From Bacteroidales bacterium (GTDB taxonomy: Bacteria; Bacteroidota; Bacteroidia; Bacteroidales; UBA3824), in NCBI GenBank assembly GCA_017543645.1, contig JAFYFR010000045.1, forward strand, positions 1-35,403: a stretch of 35,403 bases of DNA, written 5' to 3'. The notes below the pieces were generated by a model. The model was not told the origin of the DNA, did not search any database, and saw only the letters and a list, made by a program, of their open reading frames with translations. Each line of letters opens with the position of its first letter. The first letter of the stretch is position 1. The translations under genes were made by a program, and so were the position numbers. Positions 7,042 through 15,880 of the stretch are shown here, one piece after another.

Positions 7042-8700
7042 ATGAAAAACATAATCAATTCATTATCAATTCCTTTGGTGGCGTTGTGTGGGGCGGTGAT
7101 GGTTTCGTCGTGCAGCCAACCGCAACCTCCACAGGTACAGTCAAATCCGTTGACTTTCGAGTCGTTGGGCAATCCGTTCATGCCACTTTGGGAGCATATT
7201 CCCGATGGCGAGCCTTACGTTTTTGAAGACCCCGACAATCCGGGCAAATACCGTGTGTATCTGTATGGTTCGCACGACATTGAGATCACCAACTATTGTG
7301 GCCGCGATCAAGTGGTATGGTCTGCCCCTGTTGACAATCTTAAAGACTGGCGTCTCGACGGCGTGATTTTCAAGGTTGACAAAAACGGCAAAGGTGAGGC
7401 TCAGCAGGCTGCTGACATCTTATTCGCTCCTGATGTGGCTGTTAAAACCGAAAAAGACGGCTCTAAAACCTATTACCTTTATCCCAATAATCAAGCTGGC
7501 GGACGTAACGGTATGATAGCCAAGAGTAAACGTCCCGACGGTCCGTTTGAGGTGTGCAACTGGGACAAGAAAGACCCCAACAAAGCCGACGGCGTATTGG
7601 CGTTTGACCCCGCCGTGTTTGTTGATGACGACGGCAAAGTGTACGGCTACTGGGGTTTTGAACATTCGTATGCCGCCGAACTCGACCCCGAGACCATGGC
7701 TACCGTAAAAAAAGGTACCAAAGTGGTTGAGAATATGATTTCAGGCAGATACGATGACGGAATTTTCAGCTTTTTTGAAGCCTCGTCGATTCGCAAAATC
7801 AAAGATAAATACGTATTTATTTACAGCCGTTTTACCAAAGACGGCGAGTTTGGTCTGCCAGTTTCTAACTACACTTTGGCATACGCCTACGGCGACAGTC
7901 CGCTTGGACCTTGGACATACGGTGGCACAATTATCGACGGTCGTGGACGAGAGAAAAGCCCTGACGGAAAGGTGTTTGCCTCTGCCACTGTTGACGGCAA
8001 CACTCACGGAAGCATTTGCGAAATCAATGGCAAGTGGTGGGTATTCTATCACCGTCAGACCGGCTTAGACGAGTATGCGCGTCAGGCTATGGTTGCTCCC
8101 ATAACTGTAAAAGTGGAAGAAGGTAAAGGTGGAAAGGTTGAAATATCAGAAGGCGAATATACTTCGGAAGGCTTTGAAACAGAGGGTCTTAATCCGTTGC
8201 AATGGCATCCCGCCGGAATTGCTTGCTGGTACACCGGATATAAGACCTGTGAGCATAACTGGCCGAACAACACATTCTACGGTTCGCATATCGCATCGGC
8301 TTACGGCACCGACAGCAAGCTTTCTGCCCCTTACGCATACGAAAACAATATCAATCCCGTTGTAGACAACACCGACAGTTCGATTGTGGGCTACAAGTAT
8401 TTTAACTTTGACAAGACCAAAGGCTTGAAAGATCTCGCAATTCACATCAACCTAATACCCGAAGGCATTGATGGCAATATTGATATTCTTCTCGATCGTC
8501 CTTGGTCAAACGGCGGCGGACGTTTGCTCGGCAGTATTGCAATTACTCCCGAAATGCCTAAATCCAAGACGCAATTGTCGGTTTATTTGCCTGACTTGGC
8601 TAATATTTCAGGAAAACACGCGCTCTATTTCGTATTCTCCTCTTCCCAAAAAGAAAAATCGATTTGCACGTTAGAGAGTTTTGTTTTTTCAGGAAAATAG
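7042..8700 (+). CDS. Glycoside hydrolase family 43 lipoprotein
   Basis: The 552-residue protein begins with a lipoprotein signal (lipobox VSSC, Cys24), so it is probably anchored in the outer membrane or periplasm. Residues about 40-350 form a five-bladed GH43 propeller: IPDGEP with Asp55 as the likely general base, FAPDV with Asp131 as the pKa-modulating acid, and FFEASSIRK with Glu246 as the likely general acid. The C-terminal part (about 390-552) looks like a beta-sandwich carbohydrate-binding domain of CBM6 type. GH43 enzymes act on arabinose-, xylose- or galactose-containing glycans; the substrate cannot be chosen from sequence here, and no SusC/SusD pair is adjacent. The start at 7042 is chosen because it begins the signal peptide; a start at 7012 lies inside tadA. 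Confidence 0.9.
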   Translation: MKNIINSLSIPLVALCGAVMVSSCSQPQPPQVQSNPLTFESLGNPFMPLWEHIPDGEPYVFEDPDNPGKYRVYLYGSHDIEITNYCGRDQVVWSAPVDNLKDWRLDGVIFKVDKNGKGEAQQAADILFAPDVAVKTEKDGSKTYYLYPNNQAGGRNGMIAKSKRPDGPFEVCNWDKKDPNKADGVLAFDPAVFVDDDGKVYGYWGFEHSYAAELDPETMATVKKGTKVVENMISGRYDDGIFSFFEASSIRKIKDKYVFIYSRFTKDGEFGLPVSNYTLAYAYGDSPLGPWTYGGTIIDGRGREKSPDGKVFASATVDGNTHGSICEINGKWWVFYHRQTGLDEYARQAMVAPITVKVEEGKGGKVEISEGEYTSEGFETEGLNPLQWHPAGIACWYTGYKTCEHNWPNNTFYGSHIASAYGTDSKLSAPYAYENNINPVVDNTDSSIVGYKYFNFDKTKGLKDLAIHINLIPEGIDGNIDILLDRPWSNGGGRLLGSIAITPEMPKSKTQLSVYLPDLANISGKHALYFVFSSSQKEKSICTLESFVFSGK

Positions 8701-8724
8701 ACTAATCTTAATCCAGATATGCAC

Positions 8725-8761
8725 AAACCCGAGGAATGCTCATTCTTTCCCCGGGTTTTTT
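8725..8761 (+). terminator. Rho-independent terminator after the GH43 gene
   Basis: AAACCCG (8725-8731) pairs with CGGGTTT (8752-8758), and the stem runs into a T tract to 8761. It lies 25 nt after the GH43 stop and ends the plus-strand gene cluster. The complementary A run also lets it act, more weakly, on the opposing DUF4249 transcript. Confidence 0.75.
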
Positions 8762-8791
8762 CTAATCACTTAAACTATAAACTATTAACTA

Positions 8792-9592
8792 TCACTCGTG
8801 TTTGGTTTTTACGTAGGTGGTTTCAAATATTACACGGTCGTACACTGCGAAGAAACCTAAGCATACATTGCCTTCTACCGACGGTTTAAAAAACTGTTTT
8901 GGATTTACTTTTGTGCTGTTGTATTCGTAGAGGTAGGTGAAAACAGACTCGTCGATTGTGCGGAACTCCAATTTTAGAAGGTCGCCATCGTGGAGAATCA
9001 TCTCGTCGTCGTTTTCCATGTCGGAGTCGTAGTAGAGACCGATGTCGAAGGGCGAGTTGCCTTTGCAGCTGCCGGCGTCGGAGAAGTAAATCTTGCCGTT
9101 GCGGTGGATTCTTGCCCATCCGTACACCTGCTTGCCGTCGGGAACGTTGGTGGTTTCAAATTCCAAAACCTGCATCCAGTCCATGAGGTTTGCCCAAACA
9201 AATTCTGGCTCGGTGATTTCGATTTTTTCCTCCAAGGTGGATTCTCCTGTGTATTCCACGCCGTCGATGGTAACTTTCAGACGGTATGTTTCGCCGGTGG
9301 AGATGTCTATCTTGTTGTTGTTACGGTAAACGCCGTCGTTCTGAAAATCAAGCACTTGCTCGCTGCCGTCGGGAAGAATTATCCTTACATCGTCTACCCT
9401 AATGCCGGGAGTCTTAGTGGAATCGTCCATGTTGCGGGTTTTGGTGATTATTACCTCGGCGTTGTCGGGGTTGAGATGTCCCTCAATTATGGGAATTGCT
9501 TCTATGTCGTTGTAGTCGAGTTCGATTTCTTTGGTGCAAGAAAAAAGTGTGCTTGCTATTGCTAATGCTGATATTATGATGATTTTTTTCAT
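8792..9592 (-). CDS. DUF4249 family lipoprotein
   Basis: The 266-residue protein starts with a lipoprotein signal peptide (lipobox LFSC, Cys19) followed by CTKEIELDYNDIEAIPIIEG, the typical opening of DUF4249 (PF14054) proteins. Tandem beta-rich segments follow, with a VRIILPDG turn near 82 and ETYRLKVTIDG near 110. DUF4249 lipoproteins are almost always encoded directly after a TonB-dependent receptor and are thought to be its surface partner, comparable in position to SusD. Here the gene lies 55 nt after such a receptor on the same strand. The ligand is unknown. The start at 9592 replaces a start at 9640, which would put 16 charged residues before the signal peptide. Confidence 0.88.
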   Translation of the reverse strand: MKKIIIISALAIASTLFSCTKEIELDYNDIEAIPIIEGHLNPDNAEVIITKTRNMDDSTKTPGIRVDDVRIILPDGSEQVLDFQNDGVYRNNNKIDISTGETYRLKVTIDGVEYTGESTLEEKIEITEPEFVWANLMDWMQVLEFETTNVPDGKQVYGWARIHRNGKIYFSDAGSCKGNSPFDIGLYYDSDMENDDEMILHDGDLLKLEFRTIDESVFTYLYEYNSTKVNPKQFFKPSVEGNVCLGFFAVYDRVIFETTYVKTKHE

Positions 9593-9647
9593 GGTGCTTT
9601 GTTTTTTAGTTTTTTTGTGCTTACGGCAGAAATCTTTCAATTATTAA

Positions 9648-11936
9648 TTAGAACTTTATAGTGTATGTTACCGACGGGATGAGGCCGAAGAGCGAAGTCT
9701 GAACAGTTTTAGTTCCGGTTGCCTTGGTGTCGTCGTTTTCAAAAGTAATCACGTAAGGATTGTAATGGTTGTAGAGGTTGTAAACGCCGAACGACCAGAT
9801 TCTTGTGTAACGGGGACGCTCTTTGGTGTTGTTTACGCCTACGTCTAAGCGGTGGTAAGCTGGTGCGCGGTAGCCGTTGCGCTCGTTGAAATAGTAGTGA
9901 GTAAACTCGTCGAGCTCGTATTTTGCGCTCGGAGCAGTAAGAGCCTGACCTGATGTGTATACCCAGGTTGCCGAGATGTCCCATTTGTGGTTGAGTCGGT
10001 ACATTCCTACAATTGAGATGTCGTGACGGCGGTCGTTAGATGCTGTGTACCAGTCGTTGTTGTTGATGCCGTCCACTTTGTTTTCCGACCAGGATAGTGT
10101 GTACGAGAGCCATCCAGTAAAGTCGCCGATGTTTTTCTTCGTGTAGAACTCCACGCCGTAAGCCCTGCCTTCGCCACGAGAGAGCAGACGTTCCATTTCG
10201 ATTTCGGTAACGAGGTTTTTGCCGTCTTTGTAGTCGTAAACATTGTCGATTTTTTTGTAGTACGCCTCAATTGAGAACTCATATTTTTTGTCCTTAGTTT
10301 CAGCCATATAGCCTACGCTTATCTGGTCGGCAATCTGCGGTTTGATGATGTTGCTCGACATTACCGAGCGTCCAATCGGCGACGACATACCGTTGTTGAG
10401 GATGTTCTGAACGTGCTGCGATGTGCGGCAGTATCCGGCTTTGAGGCTCTGGTGGTCGGTGAGTTCGTATTTCATGCTGAAACGCGGCTCGATACCGAAG
10501 AAACGTTTTACCAATTTGCCTTTGCCGTAGAACAAAGTGTCAGAAATTGCGCCGTCGGCATCGAGATTGTAGTATGGATTTCCGCCTAATGCGTTGAAAA
10601 TCACGCCGCGAGCTCCAAGCGATAGTTCAAGTCCGAAATTGGTTTTGATGTCTTCGCCAGCCCAGAACGAAAGCTCGTCGCCATCGCGAAACTCTTTCAA
10701 ATCTTGACCGTTAGAGAGTTTCATCTCGCCTGATTTGAGGCTGATGTGGTCGAACTGGAAACCGAGGCTGATTTTCTGATATTCCGACGGTGTAAAGTAG
10801 ATGTCCTCTCTGAGAATCTGGTGCTTGAGGTATCCGTCGAAACATTCCTTAACTTTCAGCACTTCCATCGATTCTGTAAAGTCGTAATTGCTGTACACTG
10901 CCGAAGTCTTGGCGCTGAATGTCCTTCCGAAATTGTGCTTGTAGTCAACTGCTGCGGCGGTGTTGCCCCAGTGGATTTCGGCTATGTGGTTGTCCATCTC
11001 CATGTTGTCGCGTCCACGGAAAAACATGAGGTTCAAAGTACCGTTCTTGTTGGGTTTGATAGTGATTTTTGAGTTAACATCGTAGAAATTCAACACTTTG
11101 TCGCCGTATTTTTCGGTGGGTTTAAAGAAAATTTCAAAATAAGTGCGGCGGGCTGCCAAGAAAAACGAAGCCTTGTCTTTAACAATCGGGCCGTCGAACG
11201 AAAATTTGGACGAGAGCAGACCGATAGAAGCGTTGAGACCGAAGTTTTCCATATTGCCGCTTCTGGTCTTGATGTCGAACACCGACGACGACGCGTCGCC
11301 AAACTGTGCCGGAATAGCACCTTTATATAATGAAGCGTTGGTGAGAGCCTCGTCGTTGAATGTTGAGAACACGCCCATCAGGTGTCCTGCGTTGTAGATA
11401 GGAGCGTTGTCGATGAGGATAAGGTTCTGAGCAGCTGTGCCTCCGCGAACCTGAAAACCGCACGATCCGTCGCCTTCGCTCTTGATGCCGGGCAGCAGTT
11501 GTATTGATTTTATTACGTCGCGTTCGCCCATCAGAGCCGGCACTTTTGCCATTTCACTCATTTGGATGTTTTCAACGCCGATAATCACATTGTCGGTGCG
11601 TGAGCGACCGTATTTGGCTGTTACATTGACTTCTGCAAGCTGTGTGGTCTCCTCTTCGAGGATGATTGTGATTTTTTGGTTGGCAGACGAAATGGTCTGT
11701 TCCTCCGGCACGAAGCCCAAGCAGCTGAAATATATCGTTGCAGGGAGCTGTTTAACCTTGATGATAAAGTTTCCCTCTGAGTCAGAGATAGTTCCGTTGG
11801 TTGTGCCTTTTTCGGCAACCGATACAAAAGGAATCGGATTACCGTCGTTTCCTGTTACTACGCCTTGGATTTTGGCAGACTGAGCGCATACGGAGAGCGA
11901 CATCAGTGTTAGTACTAATGCAAATAAGTATTTCAT
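9648..11936 (-). CDS. TonB-dependent receptor with carboxypeptidase-regulatory-like N-terminal domain
   Basis: The 762-residue protein has a signal peptide (about 1-18), a CarboxypepD_reg-like beta-sandwich (about 22-105, IQGVVTGNDGNPIPFVSV), a plug domain (about 115-235, with LLPGIKSEGDGSCGFQVRGG and NLILIDNAPIYNAGHLMGVF in adjacent pieces), and a 22-strand barrel ending in Phe (VTYTIKF). It imports a substrate through the outer membrane using TonB-ExbBD energy. It lacks the SusC signature context, since a DUF4249 lipoprotein follows rather than SusD, so it belongs to the receptor class paired with DUF4249. Two head-GIN genes precede it on the same strand. The substrate cannot be inferred. 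Confidence 0.93.
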   Translation of the reverse strand: MKYLFALVLTLMSLSVCAQSAKIQGVVTGNDGNPIPFVSVAEKGTTNGTISDSEGNFIIKVKQLPATIYFSCLGFVPEEQTISSANQKITIILEEETTQLAEVNVTAKYGRSRTDNVIIGVENIQMSEMAKVPALMGERDVIKSIQLLPGIKSEGDGSCGFQVRGGTAAQNLILIDNAPIYNAGHLMGVFSTFNDEALTNASLYKGAIPAQFGDASSSVFDIKTRSGNMENFGLNASIGLLSSKFSFDGPIVKDKASFFLAARRTYFEIFFKPTEKYGDKVLNFYDVNSKITIKPNKNGTLNLMFFRGRDNMEMDNHIAEIHWGNTAAAVDYKHNFGRTFSAKTSAVYSNYDFTESMEVLKVKECFDGYLKHQILREDIYFTPSEYQKISLGFQFDHISLKSGEMKLSNGQDLKEFRDGDELSFWAGEDIKTNFGLELSLGARGVIFNALGGNPYYNLDADGAISDTLFYGKGKLVKRFFGIEPRFSMKYELTDHQSLKAGYCRTSQHVQNILNNGMSSPIGRSVMSSNIIKPQIADQISVGYMAETKDKKYEFSIEAYYKKIDNVYDYKDGKNLVTEIEMERLLSRGEGRAYGVEFYTKKNIGDFTGWLSYTLSWSENKVDGINNNDWYTASNDRRHDISIVGMYRLNHKWDISATWVYTSGQALTAPSAKYELDEFTHYYFNERNGYRAPAYHRLDVGVNNTKERPRYTRIWSFGVYNLYNHYNPYVITFENDDTKATGTKTVQTSLFGLIPSVTYTIKF

Positions 11937-12024
11937 ACAGAATGTGTTATAATATAATTTTGGGAAATATTAGATAAGGATGATTATGCGGAGTGTGTGT
12001 AATTTTTTGAGTTAACAGTGCGAT

Positions 12025-12735
12025 TTATAGGTCAATATCGCTTGCTCCTGATTTGTTAAAGTCGTGGCTGTTGAAGTTGAGGTGGCGGAGGTTGACTTCG
12101 GATGCACCCGAAGCGTTAACCTTGATGTTGTTTACTCTGCCTCGGACATCAATATCGCTTGCACCAGAGGCAGTTACCTCTATTTCGTCGGTTTCGATGT
12201 GTGGAATGTCAACGTCGCTTGCGCCTGATGCAGTGAACTCTGCCTTGCCAACCTTGCATTTGATGTCCAAGTCGCTTGCCCCGCTTACTTGCGCGTTCAA
12301 AAGTCCTTTAACTTCTATTTCGCTGATATTCACGTCGCTTGCACCGCTTATTTTGAGTTCCAGATTGTCAAATTCTGCCGAAACTGGCATTTCTAAGGCG
12401 CAAGCACCGCTGGCACGGATGGCTGTCAGGCTTTCTACGTTTACTTCAACGGTTGTTTTACGGTTGATGTGTACTCGGTGTCCGTCTACTTTGATGTTGA
12501 GTTCTCCGTCAACAACCTCTGTAATCACTTTGCTAACAGCGTGGTCCTTGCCCGAAACCTTTACCGACTGCTCTTTTCCGCAGACGAGTATTACCGTTAC
12601 AGGTGCCGAAACGTTGATTCTGTTGAAGTTTTCTACGTTGCGTGTTTCTGTAATCTTGATGTCGTCAGAATCTGTGCACGACATTGCTACTGTTGCCGAC
12701 AATATGAATGCGGTCATTAATGATAAGATTTTCAT
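12025..12735 (-). CDS. Head-GIN domain (DUF2807) lipoprotein
   Basis: The 236-residue product has a lipoprotein signal peptide (lipobox VAMSC, Cys20). The rest is a DUF2807/head-GIN domain (PF10988), a right-handed beta-helix built from short repeats: ASGASDVDI-like units recur about seven times between residues 105 and 236 (GASDVNI, GASDLDI, GASDVDI, GASDIDV, GASEVNL, GASDIDL). FNRINVSAPVTVILVCGKEQSVKV near the start is the usual entry strand. Proteins of this family sit at the Bacteroidota cell surface or periplasm; their role is not established. It is flanked by a paralogue 38 nt upstream and the TonB receptor 88 nt downstream, probably in one operon. Confidence 0.88.
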   Translation of the reverse strand: MKILSLMTAFILSATVAMSCTDSDDIKITETRNVENFNRINVSAPVTVILVCGKEQSVKVSGKDHAVSKVITEVVDGELNIKVDGHRVHINRKTTVEVNVESLTAIRASGACALEMPVSAEFDNLELKISGASDVNISEIEVKGLLNAQVSGASDLDIKCKVGKAEFTASGASDVDIPHIETDEIEVTASGASDIDVRGRVNNIKVNASGASEVNLRHLNFNSHDFNKSGASDIDL

Positions 12736-12773
12736 AATCGTTTTGTGTTTTTAATGTTTATAATTATATTAAT

Positions 12774-13559
12774 TTAGTCTACAATTGAAATTTTTGCCGC
12801 GCCCGAGAAACTAACCGAGCGGTTGTCGGCTTTGAACTTTTCGGATTTTACCGAAGTTGCGCCCGAAGCCTCTAATCTAAGTTCGCCGGTGTGTCCTGAG
12901 AGAGTGATTTTGCACGCCCCCGATGCCTCGATGTCCATCTTGTCGGATTCGGCGGTGATAAACGTCTTGCAAGCTCCTGAAATTTCGAGCGAAATGGCGT
13001 TAGCGTTACCAGTGAAGCTTATGTTTCCTGCTCCCGAACCCTCGATTATTGCGCGGCTTACGTTGCCATTGAGGTCGAGATGGCTTGCTCCTGTTACCTC
13101 TACTGTTACCTTGCCCGATGCCTCAATGTCGGCGAAGTCGGTTTTGGAAACGCCTTGTGTTGTTATCGAGAAGTCAGATACTGTAACCTTTTCAGGAAAA
13201 GTAACGTTTGCCAAGCCAGCCGCTGACAACTCCTTAAGCTCCTCTACCCATATTTCAACCTTGTAAATTTCCGAAACGTTTTTTAATTTAAGCAATCCTT
13301 TCATGCTTACTTCGAGTTCGCCGAGCGATGTGATGGTTTCTATCGTGTGCAGGTATTTTGAATCCGTTGTTACCAGCACCTTCTGCTCCTTGCCTGTTTT
13401 TACGATAACTTCGATAGGACCCGAAACCTTGATTCTGTCGAACTTGTCTACCTTGCGCTCCACTGTTACAAGGTCGCGTGGTTTGCTGTTTTTTGCGCCA
13501 GCTCCAAAAACCTGCGCGGCAAGAATCATTATCATTATTAATGCGACAACCTTTTTCAT
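12774..13559 (-). CDS. Head-GIN domain (DUF2807) secreted protein
   Basis: This 261-residue paralogue of the neighbouring lipoprotein has a type I signal peptide (MKKVVALIMIMILAAQVFG) and no lipobox, so it is probably soluble or periplasmic. The mature region is a head-GIN beta-helix: FDRIKVSGPIEVIVKTGKEQKVLV near 47, followed by repeated units such as VTGASHLDLNG, EGSGAGNISFTG, EISGACKTFI and EASGACKITLSG. The two copies clearly duplicated and diverged. The start at 13559 is fixed by a good promoter at 13600-13631, which excludes an in-frame start at 13646. It is the first gene of the probable GIN-GIN-TonB receptor-DUF4249 operon. Function unknown. Confidence 0.88.
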   Translation of the reverse strand: MKKVVALIMIMILAAQVFGAGAKNSKPRDLVTVERKVDKFDRIKVSGPIEVIVKTGKEQKVLVTTDSKYLHTIETITSLGELEVSMKGLLKLKNVSEIYKVEIWVEELKELSAAGLANVTFPEKVTVSDFSITTQGVSKTDFADIEASGKVTVEVTGASHLDLNGNVSRAIIEGSGAGNISFTGNANAISLEISGACKTFITAESDKMDIEASGACKITLSGHTGELRLEASGATSVKSEKFKADNRSVSFSGAAKISIVD

Positions 13560-13599
13560 CTTTTTTCTCGATTTTAAAATTTCGTTTTGTTTTCTGATG

Positions 13600-13631
13600 C
13601 AAAGAAACGATGATAATACCGGGTGAGCAAA
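13600..13631 (-). promoter_or_regulatory. Bacteroides-type promoter of the GIN/TonB operon
   Basis: On the minus strand TTTG (13631-13628) is followed by exactly 20 nt and TTTCTTTG (13607-13600), one base from the TAnnTTTG consensus. The -7 box ends 41 nt before the ATG at 13559. It faces away from the promoter at 13736-13767, making the region divergent. Confidence 0.65.
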
Positions 13632-13650
13632 TTTTTTCGGTTGCAACGCT

Positions 13651-13702
13651 GTTTCACGGCTGTGTCAATGGTGTAAATGCCGTGTGTCAAACTTGTGTCA
13701 TT
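13651..13702. promoter_or_regulatory. Possible operator: repeated GTGTCAA-like heptamers plus dyad
   Basis: Between the two divergent promoters lie GTTTCAC (13651), GTGTCAA (13662), GTGTAAA (13671), GTGTCAA (13684) and GTGTCAT (13695), spaced 11, 9, 13 and 11 bp, i.e. about one helical turn apart. The same stretch holds the inverted repeat CACGGC (13655-13660) and GCCGTG (13679-13684). Repeats in this position are expected of a regulator-binding site. Confidence 0.45.
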
Positions 13703-13735
13703 ATTATAACTTTCTGTAATAAAGTTATTTAAAAA

Positions 13736-13767
13736 TTTGCTTTTTTCGTATCAACGCCGTATATTTG
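13736..13767 (+). promoter_or_regulatory. Bacteroides-type promoter of the TPR/HTH gene
   Basis: TTTG (13736-13739), a 20-nt spacer and TATATTTG (13760-13767) match the Bacteroides housekeeping consensus fully. The ATG at 13792 follows 24 nt after the -7 box. Confidence 0.8.
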
Positions 13768-13791
13768 CGTTTAGAATAATAGAATAAAAAT

Positions 13792-15243
13792 ATGCGATGT
13801 AAAATATATATAATATTTTTTACCATCTTTGCAGCGGTGTTTCAGTGCTGCAACAAAAAAAGCGAGGTGTTTTTGAGCCTCGAAACGGCAGATTCGCTAT
13901 TAAGCGAAGATTGCGACTCGCTTGCGGCTATGTTTTTTTACCAAATTGAGCCTCCCGAAGACACAATTGCCGAACTTCCTTTTTATAATTATATGCTCTC
14001 GCGTATCAGTTGCCGCAACTACGACTATCAAGACCCTGAGTTACTTGACCTTCCGATTGCTTTTTTTAAGCAGAACGGCGACAACAAGCGACTTGCATAC
14101 TCGTATTGCTACAAGAGTATTTTTTTGCTAAACTATTCGTCGGATATGTCTTCGGCAATGATTTACAACAAGATGGCAGAAGATTTGGCTAAAAATACCG
14201 ACGACGACATTCTTAAATACAACATCTATTCTACGGGATACTCTATCGCCGCCGACTGTTTTGATACTCAGGAGTGCCTCAACTACGCTATGCAGGCTTA
14301 CAAAACGGGGCAGAAACTCCGCGACAACAACCGTATGGCGTATCCCGCCAACTATATCACTATGTGTTACAACGAGTTGAATATGCAAGACAGCGTGCAA
14401 AAATATATGTCGGTGTGCCTCAATTTGATAGACTATTTTAATATGGGTGCCAAGGCATCGGTTTACGCTTCGTTTGGCGACGCAATGTTCAAAAAAGAAA
14501 ATTATTCTATTGCCGAGCAGTATTATTTAGAATCGGTGGGCATTATCGACAACGCCTCCGCTTATAAAGGCTTGACAATGATATATCTACGCCGCAATAA
14601 TGCAGAAAAAGCAAGAGAGTGTTATGCCAAAGCATTGCGCCCAAATTCGTTTGAATCTAATATCGACATTATGTCGGAATATGCTGCTTTTTTAGAAAAA
14701 CACGGCGAAATTGCCAATGCCTCAGCCATTTATCGGCAAATTTCGGTTGAAAAAGATTCGCTCTACCGCATCAAGGAGCGCAATATGCAAACGCAGATGG
14801 AAAACCTCAGCCGTATTTTTAGGGAATATAAAACCGATACCGAAGTTTTGGAGAGTGCCAACCATTATCTAAAACTCTTGTTGCCAATAGTTTCGGTGGT
14901 GGCTGCGGTGCTTTTGGTGCTTTTGCTATTACGGACTCGCAAAAATAGGGTAGAATCTGTGCCATTTGGTCGTCAACTTTACGACAAAGTGCTGCAAAAC
15001 ACCAACATATCGCAATGGACCAAAGACGAACGCGAAGTGTTTTCCACCTATTATCTTAGCGAAAATTCCTCGTTCCGCTCCGAGATAGAATCCACCTATC
15101 AAAAACTTGCCGTTAATGCCTATATCTTTTTGATACTCCACCACTTAGGTAAAAGCAAAACCGAAGTGATGGATATGATGGGCATCTCCGACCAAGCATA
15201 CAGGTCGCTGAAATCGAGGATTGAGAAGATGAGGAAGGGGTAG
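13792..15243 (+). CDS. Membrane-spanning TPR protein with C-terminal HTH-like domain
   Basis: The 483-residue protein has an N-terminal signal or lipid-anchor segment (MRCKIYIIFFTIFAAVFQCC; Cys19-20 could be lipidated), then about 300 residues of helical TPR-like repeats (for example ASVYASFGDAMFKKENYSIA, SAYKGLTMIYLRRNNAEKA), a single transmembrane helix at about 361-383 followed by RTRKNR, and a C-terminal domain of about 95 residues. The end, LGKSKTEVMDMMGISDQAYRSLKSRIEK, reads as a LuxR/sigma-4-like helix-turn-helix. The domain order puts TPRs outside and the DNA-binding part in the cytoplasm, a design seen in Bacteroidota regulators. It diverges from the GIN/TonB operon across a region with repeated heptamers, so it may control that operon; this is inference. 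Confidence 0.8.
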   Translation: MRCKIYIIFFTIFAAVFQCCNKKSEVFLSLETADSLLSEDCDSLAAMFFYQIEPPEDTIAELPFYNYMLSRISCRNYDYQDPELLDLPIAFFKQNGDNKRLAYSYCYKSIFLLNYSSDMSSAMIYNKMAEDLAKNTDDDILKYNIYSTGYSIAADCFDTQECLNYAMQAYKTGQKLRDNNRMAYPANYITMCYNELNMQDSVQKYMSVCLNLIDYFNMGAKASVYASFGDAMFKKENYSIAEQYYLESVGIIDNASAYKGLTMIYLRRNNAEKARECYAKALRPNSFESNIDIMSEYAAFLEKHGEIANASAIYRQISVEKDSLYRIKERNMQTQMENLSRIFREYKTDTEVLESANHYLKLLLPIVSVVAAVLLVLLLLRTRKNRVESVPFGRQLYDKVLQNTNISQWTKDEREVFSTYYLSENSSFRSEIESTYQKLAVNAYIFLILHHLGKSKTEVMDMMGISDQAYRSLKSRIEKMRKG

Positions 15244-15257
15244 GGTTACATCCTCAT
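15229..15257. terminator. Possible hairpin between convergent genes
   Basis: ATGAGGA (15229-15235) pairs with TCCTCAT (15251-15257) around a 15-nt loop at the junction of the convergent TPR/HTH and rsmG genes. Only a short T run follows on the plus strand, so termination is uncertain. Confidence 0.35.
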
Positions 15258-15258
15258 A

Positions 15259-15879
15259 TTAGTTTTGCACCATATACTTTATCACCTTCTTAGTTTCAAA
15301 AAACTCCTCTTTAAACACATCTGGAATGTTGTACAGCGTGATGTGCTTGCGGAAGGGGGCAATTTCTTCTTCAAAATCGCCGCCTTTGAGGTAGACTATC
15401 GATGAGGTTGGGGATTTTTCTAAGAGTTTGTGTGTCTGTTTTATAAAGTTTGGAAAAGCCGTTACGGCGCGGCTAATTATGGTGTCGAATTTATCTTTGA
15501 GGTCGTTGCTGTTGATTTTGATGGCGGTGGCGTTGGCGAGTCCGATTTTTTCGATGATGTCCTGCACCACGGTTATTTTTTTCCCTATGGAATCGATGAG
15601 TGTGAATTGCTTTTCGGGATACATAATTGCAAGGGGAATTCCGGGGAAACCTCCGCCTGTGCCCACGTCAATGATGTTTTGGCTGTGGTCTATAAGGTTG
15701 AATTTGGCAATGGCGAGCGAGTGGAGAATGTGGCGGGTGTATAGCTGGTCGATGTCGGCGCGGGAAATCACATTGATTTTTTCGTTCCACTCAGGATAAA
15801 GCGAGCCGAGCAGGGAGAACTGTTGTTTCTGCCTGTCGGTGAGGTCGGGAAAGTATTTGTACACAATGCCGCAGTCCAT
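15259..15879 (-). CDS. rsmG: 16S rRNA (guanine-527 N7) methyltransferase RsmG
   Basis: RsmG (GidB) methylates G527 in the 530 loop of 16S rRNA using S-adenosylmethionine; its loss gives low-level streptomycin resistance in several bacteria. The 206-residue protein has the Rossmann SAM-binding motif IIDVGTGGGFPGIPLAIMYP near 70, FTLIDSIGKKITVVQ after it, the ISRADIDQLYTRHILHSL segment near 38, and IISRAVTAF near 135, all typical. The start at 15879 leaves a single base after the sigma factor stop; a start at 15918 would overlap that gene and add residues unlike the family. It is the last gene of a glycosyltransferase-sigma-rsmG operon. Confidence 0.96.
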   Translation of the reverse strand: MDCGIVYKYFPDLTDRQKQQFSLLGSLYPEWNEKINVISRADIDQLYTRHILHSLAIAKFNLIDHSQNIIDVGTGGGFPGIPLAIMYPEKQFTLIDSIGKKITVVQDIIEKIGLANATAIKINSNDLKDKFDTIISRAVTAFPNFIKQTHKLLEKSPTSSIVYLKGGDFEEEIAPFRKHITLYNIPDVFKEEFFETKKVIKYMVQN

Positions 15880-15880
15880 C

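Noticed and set aside
8990..9565. A 191-residue plus-strand frame opposite the DUF4249 gene
   Set aside because: Val/Cys/Gly-rich sequence typical of an antisense shadow; the minus-strand frame has a signal peptide and a family match.
12053..12754. A 233-residue plus-strand frame opposite the head-GIN lipoprotein
   Set aside because: It is the antisense of the GASD repeats, with Ser/Thr/Leu-rich low-complexity sequence, no signal or domain, and no promoter.
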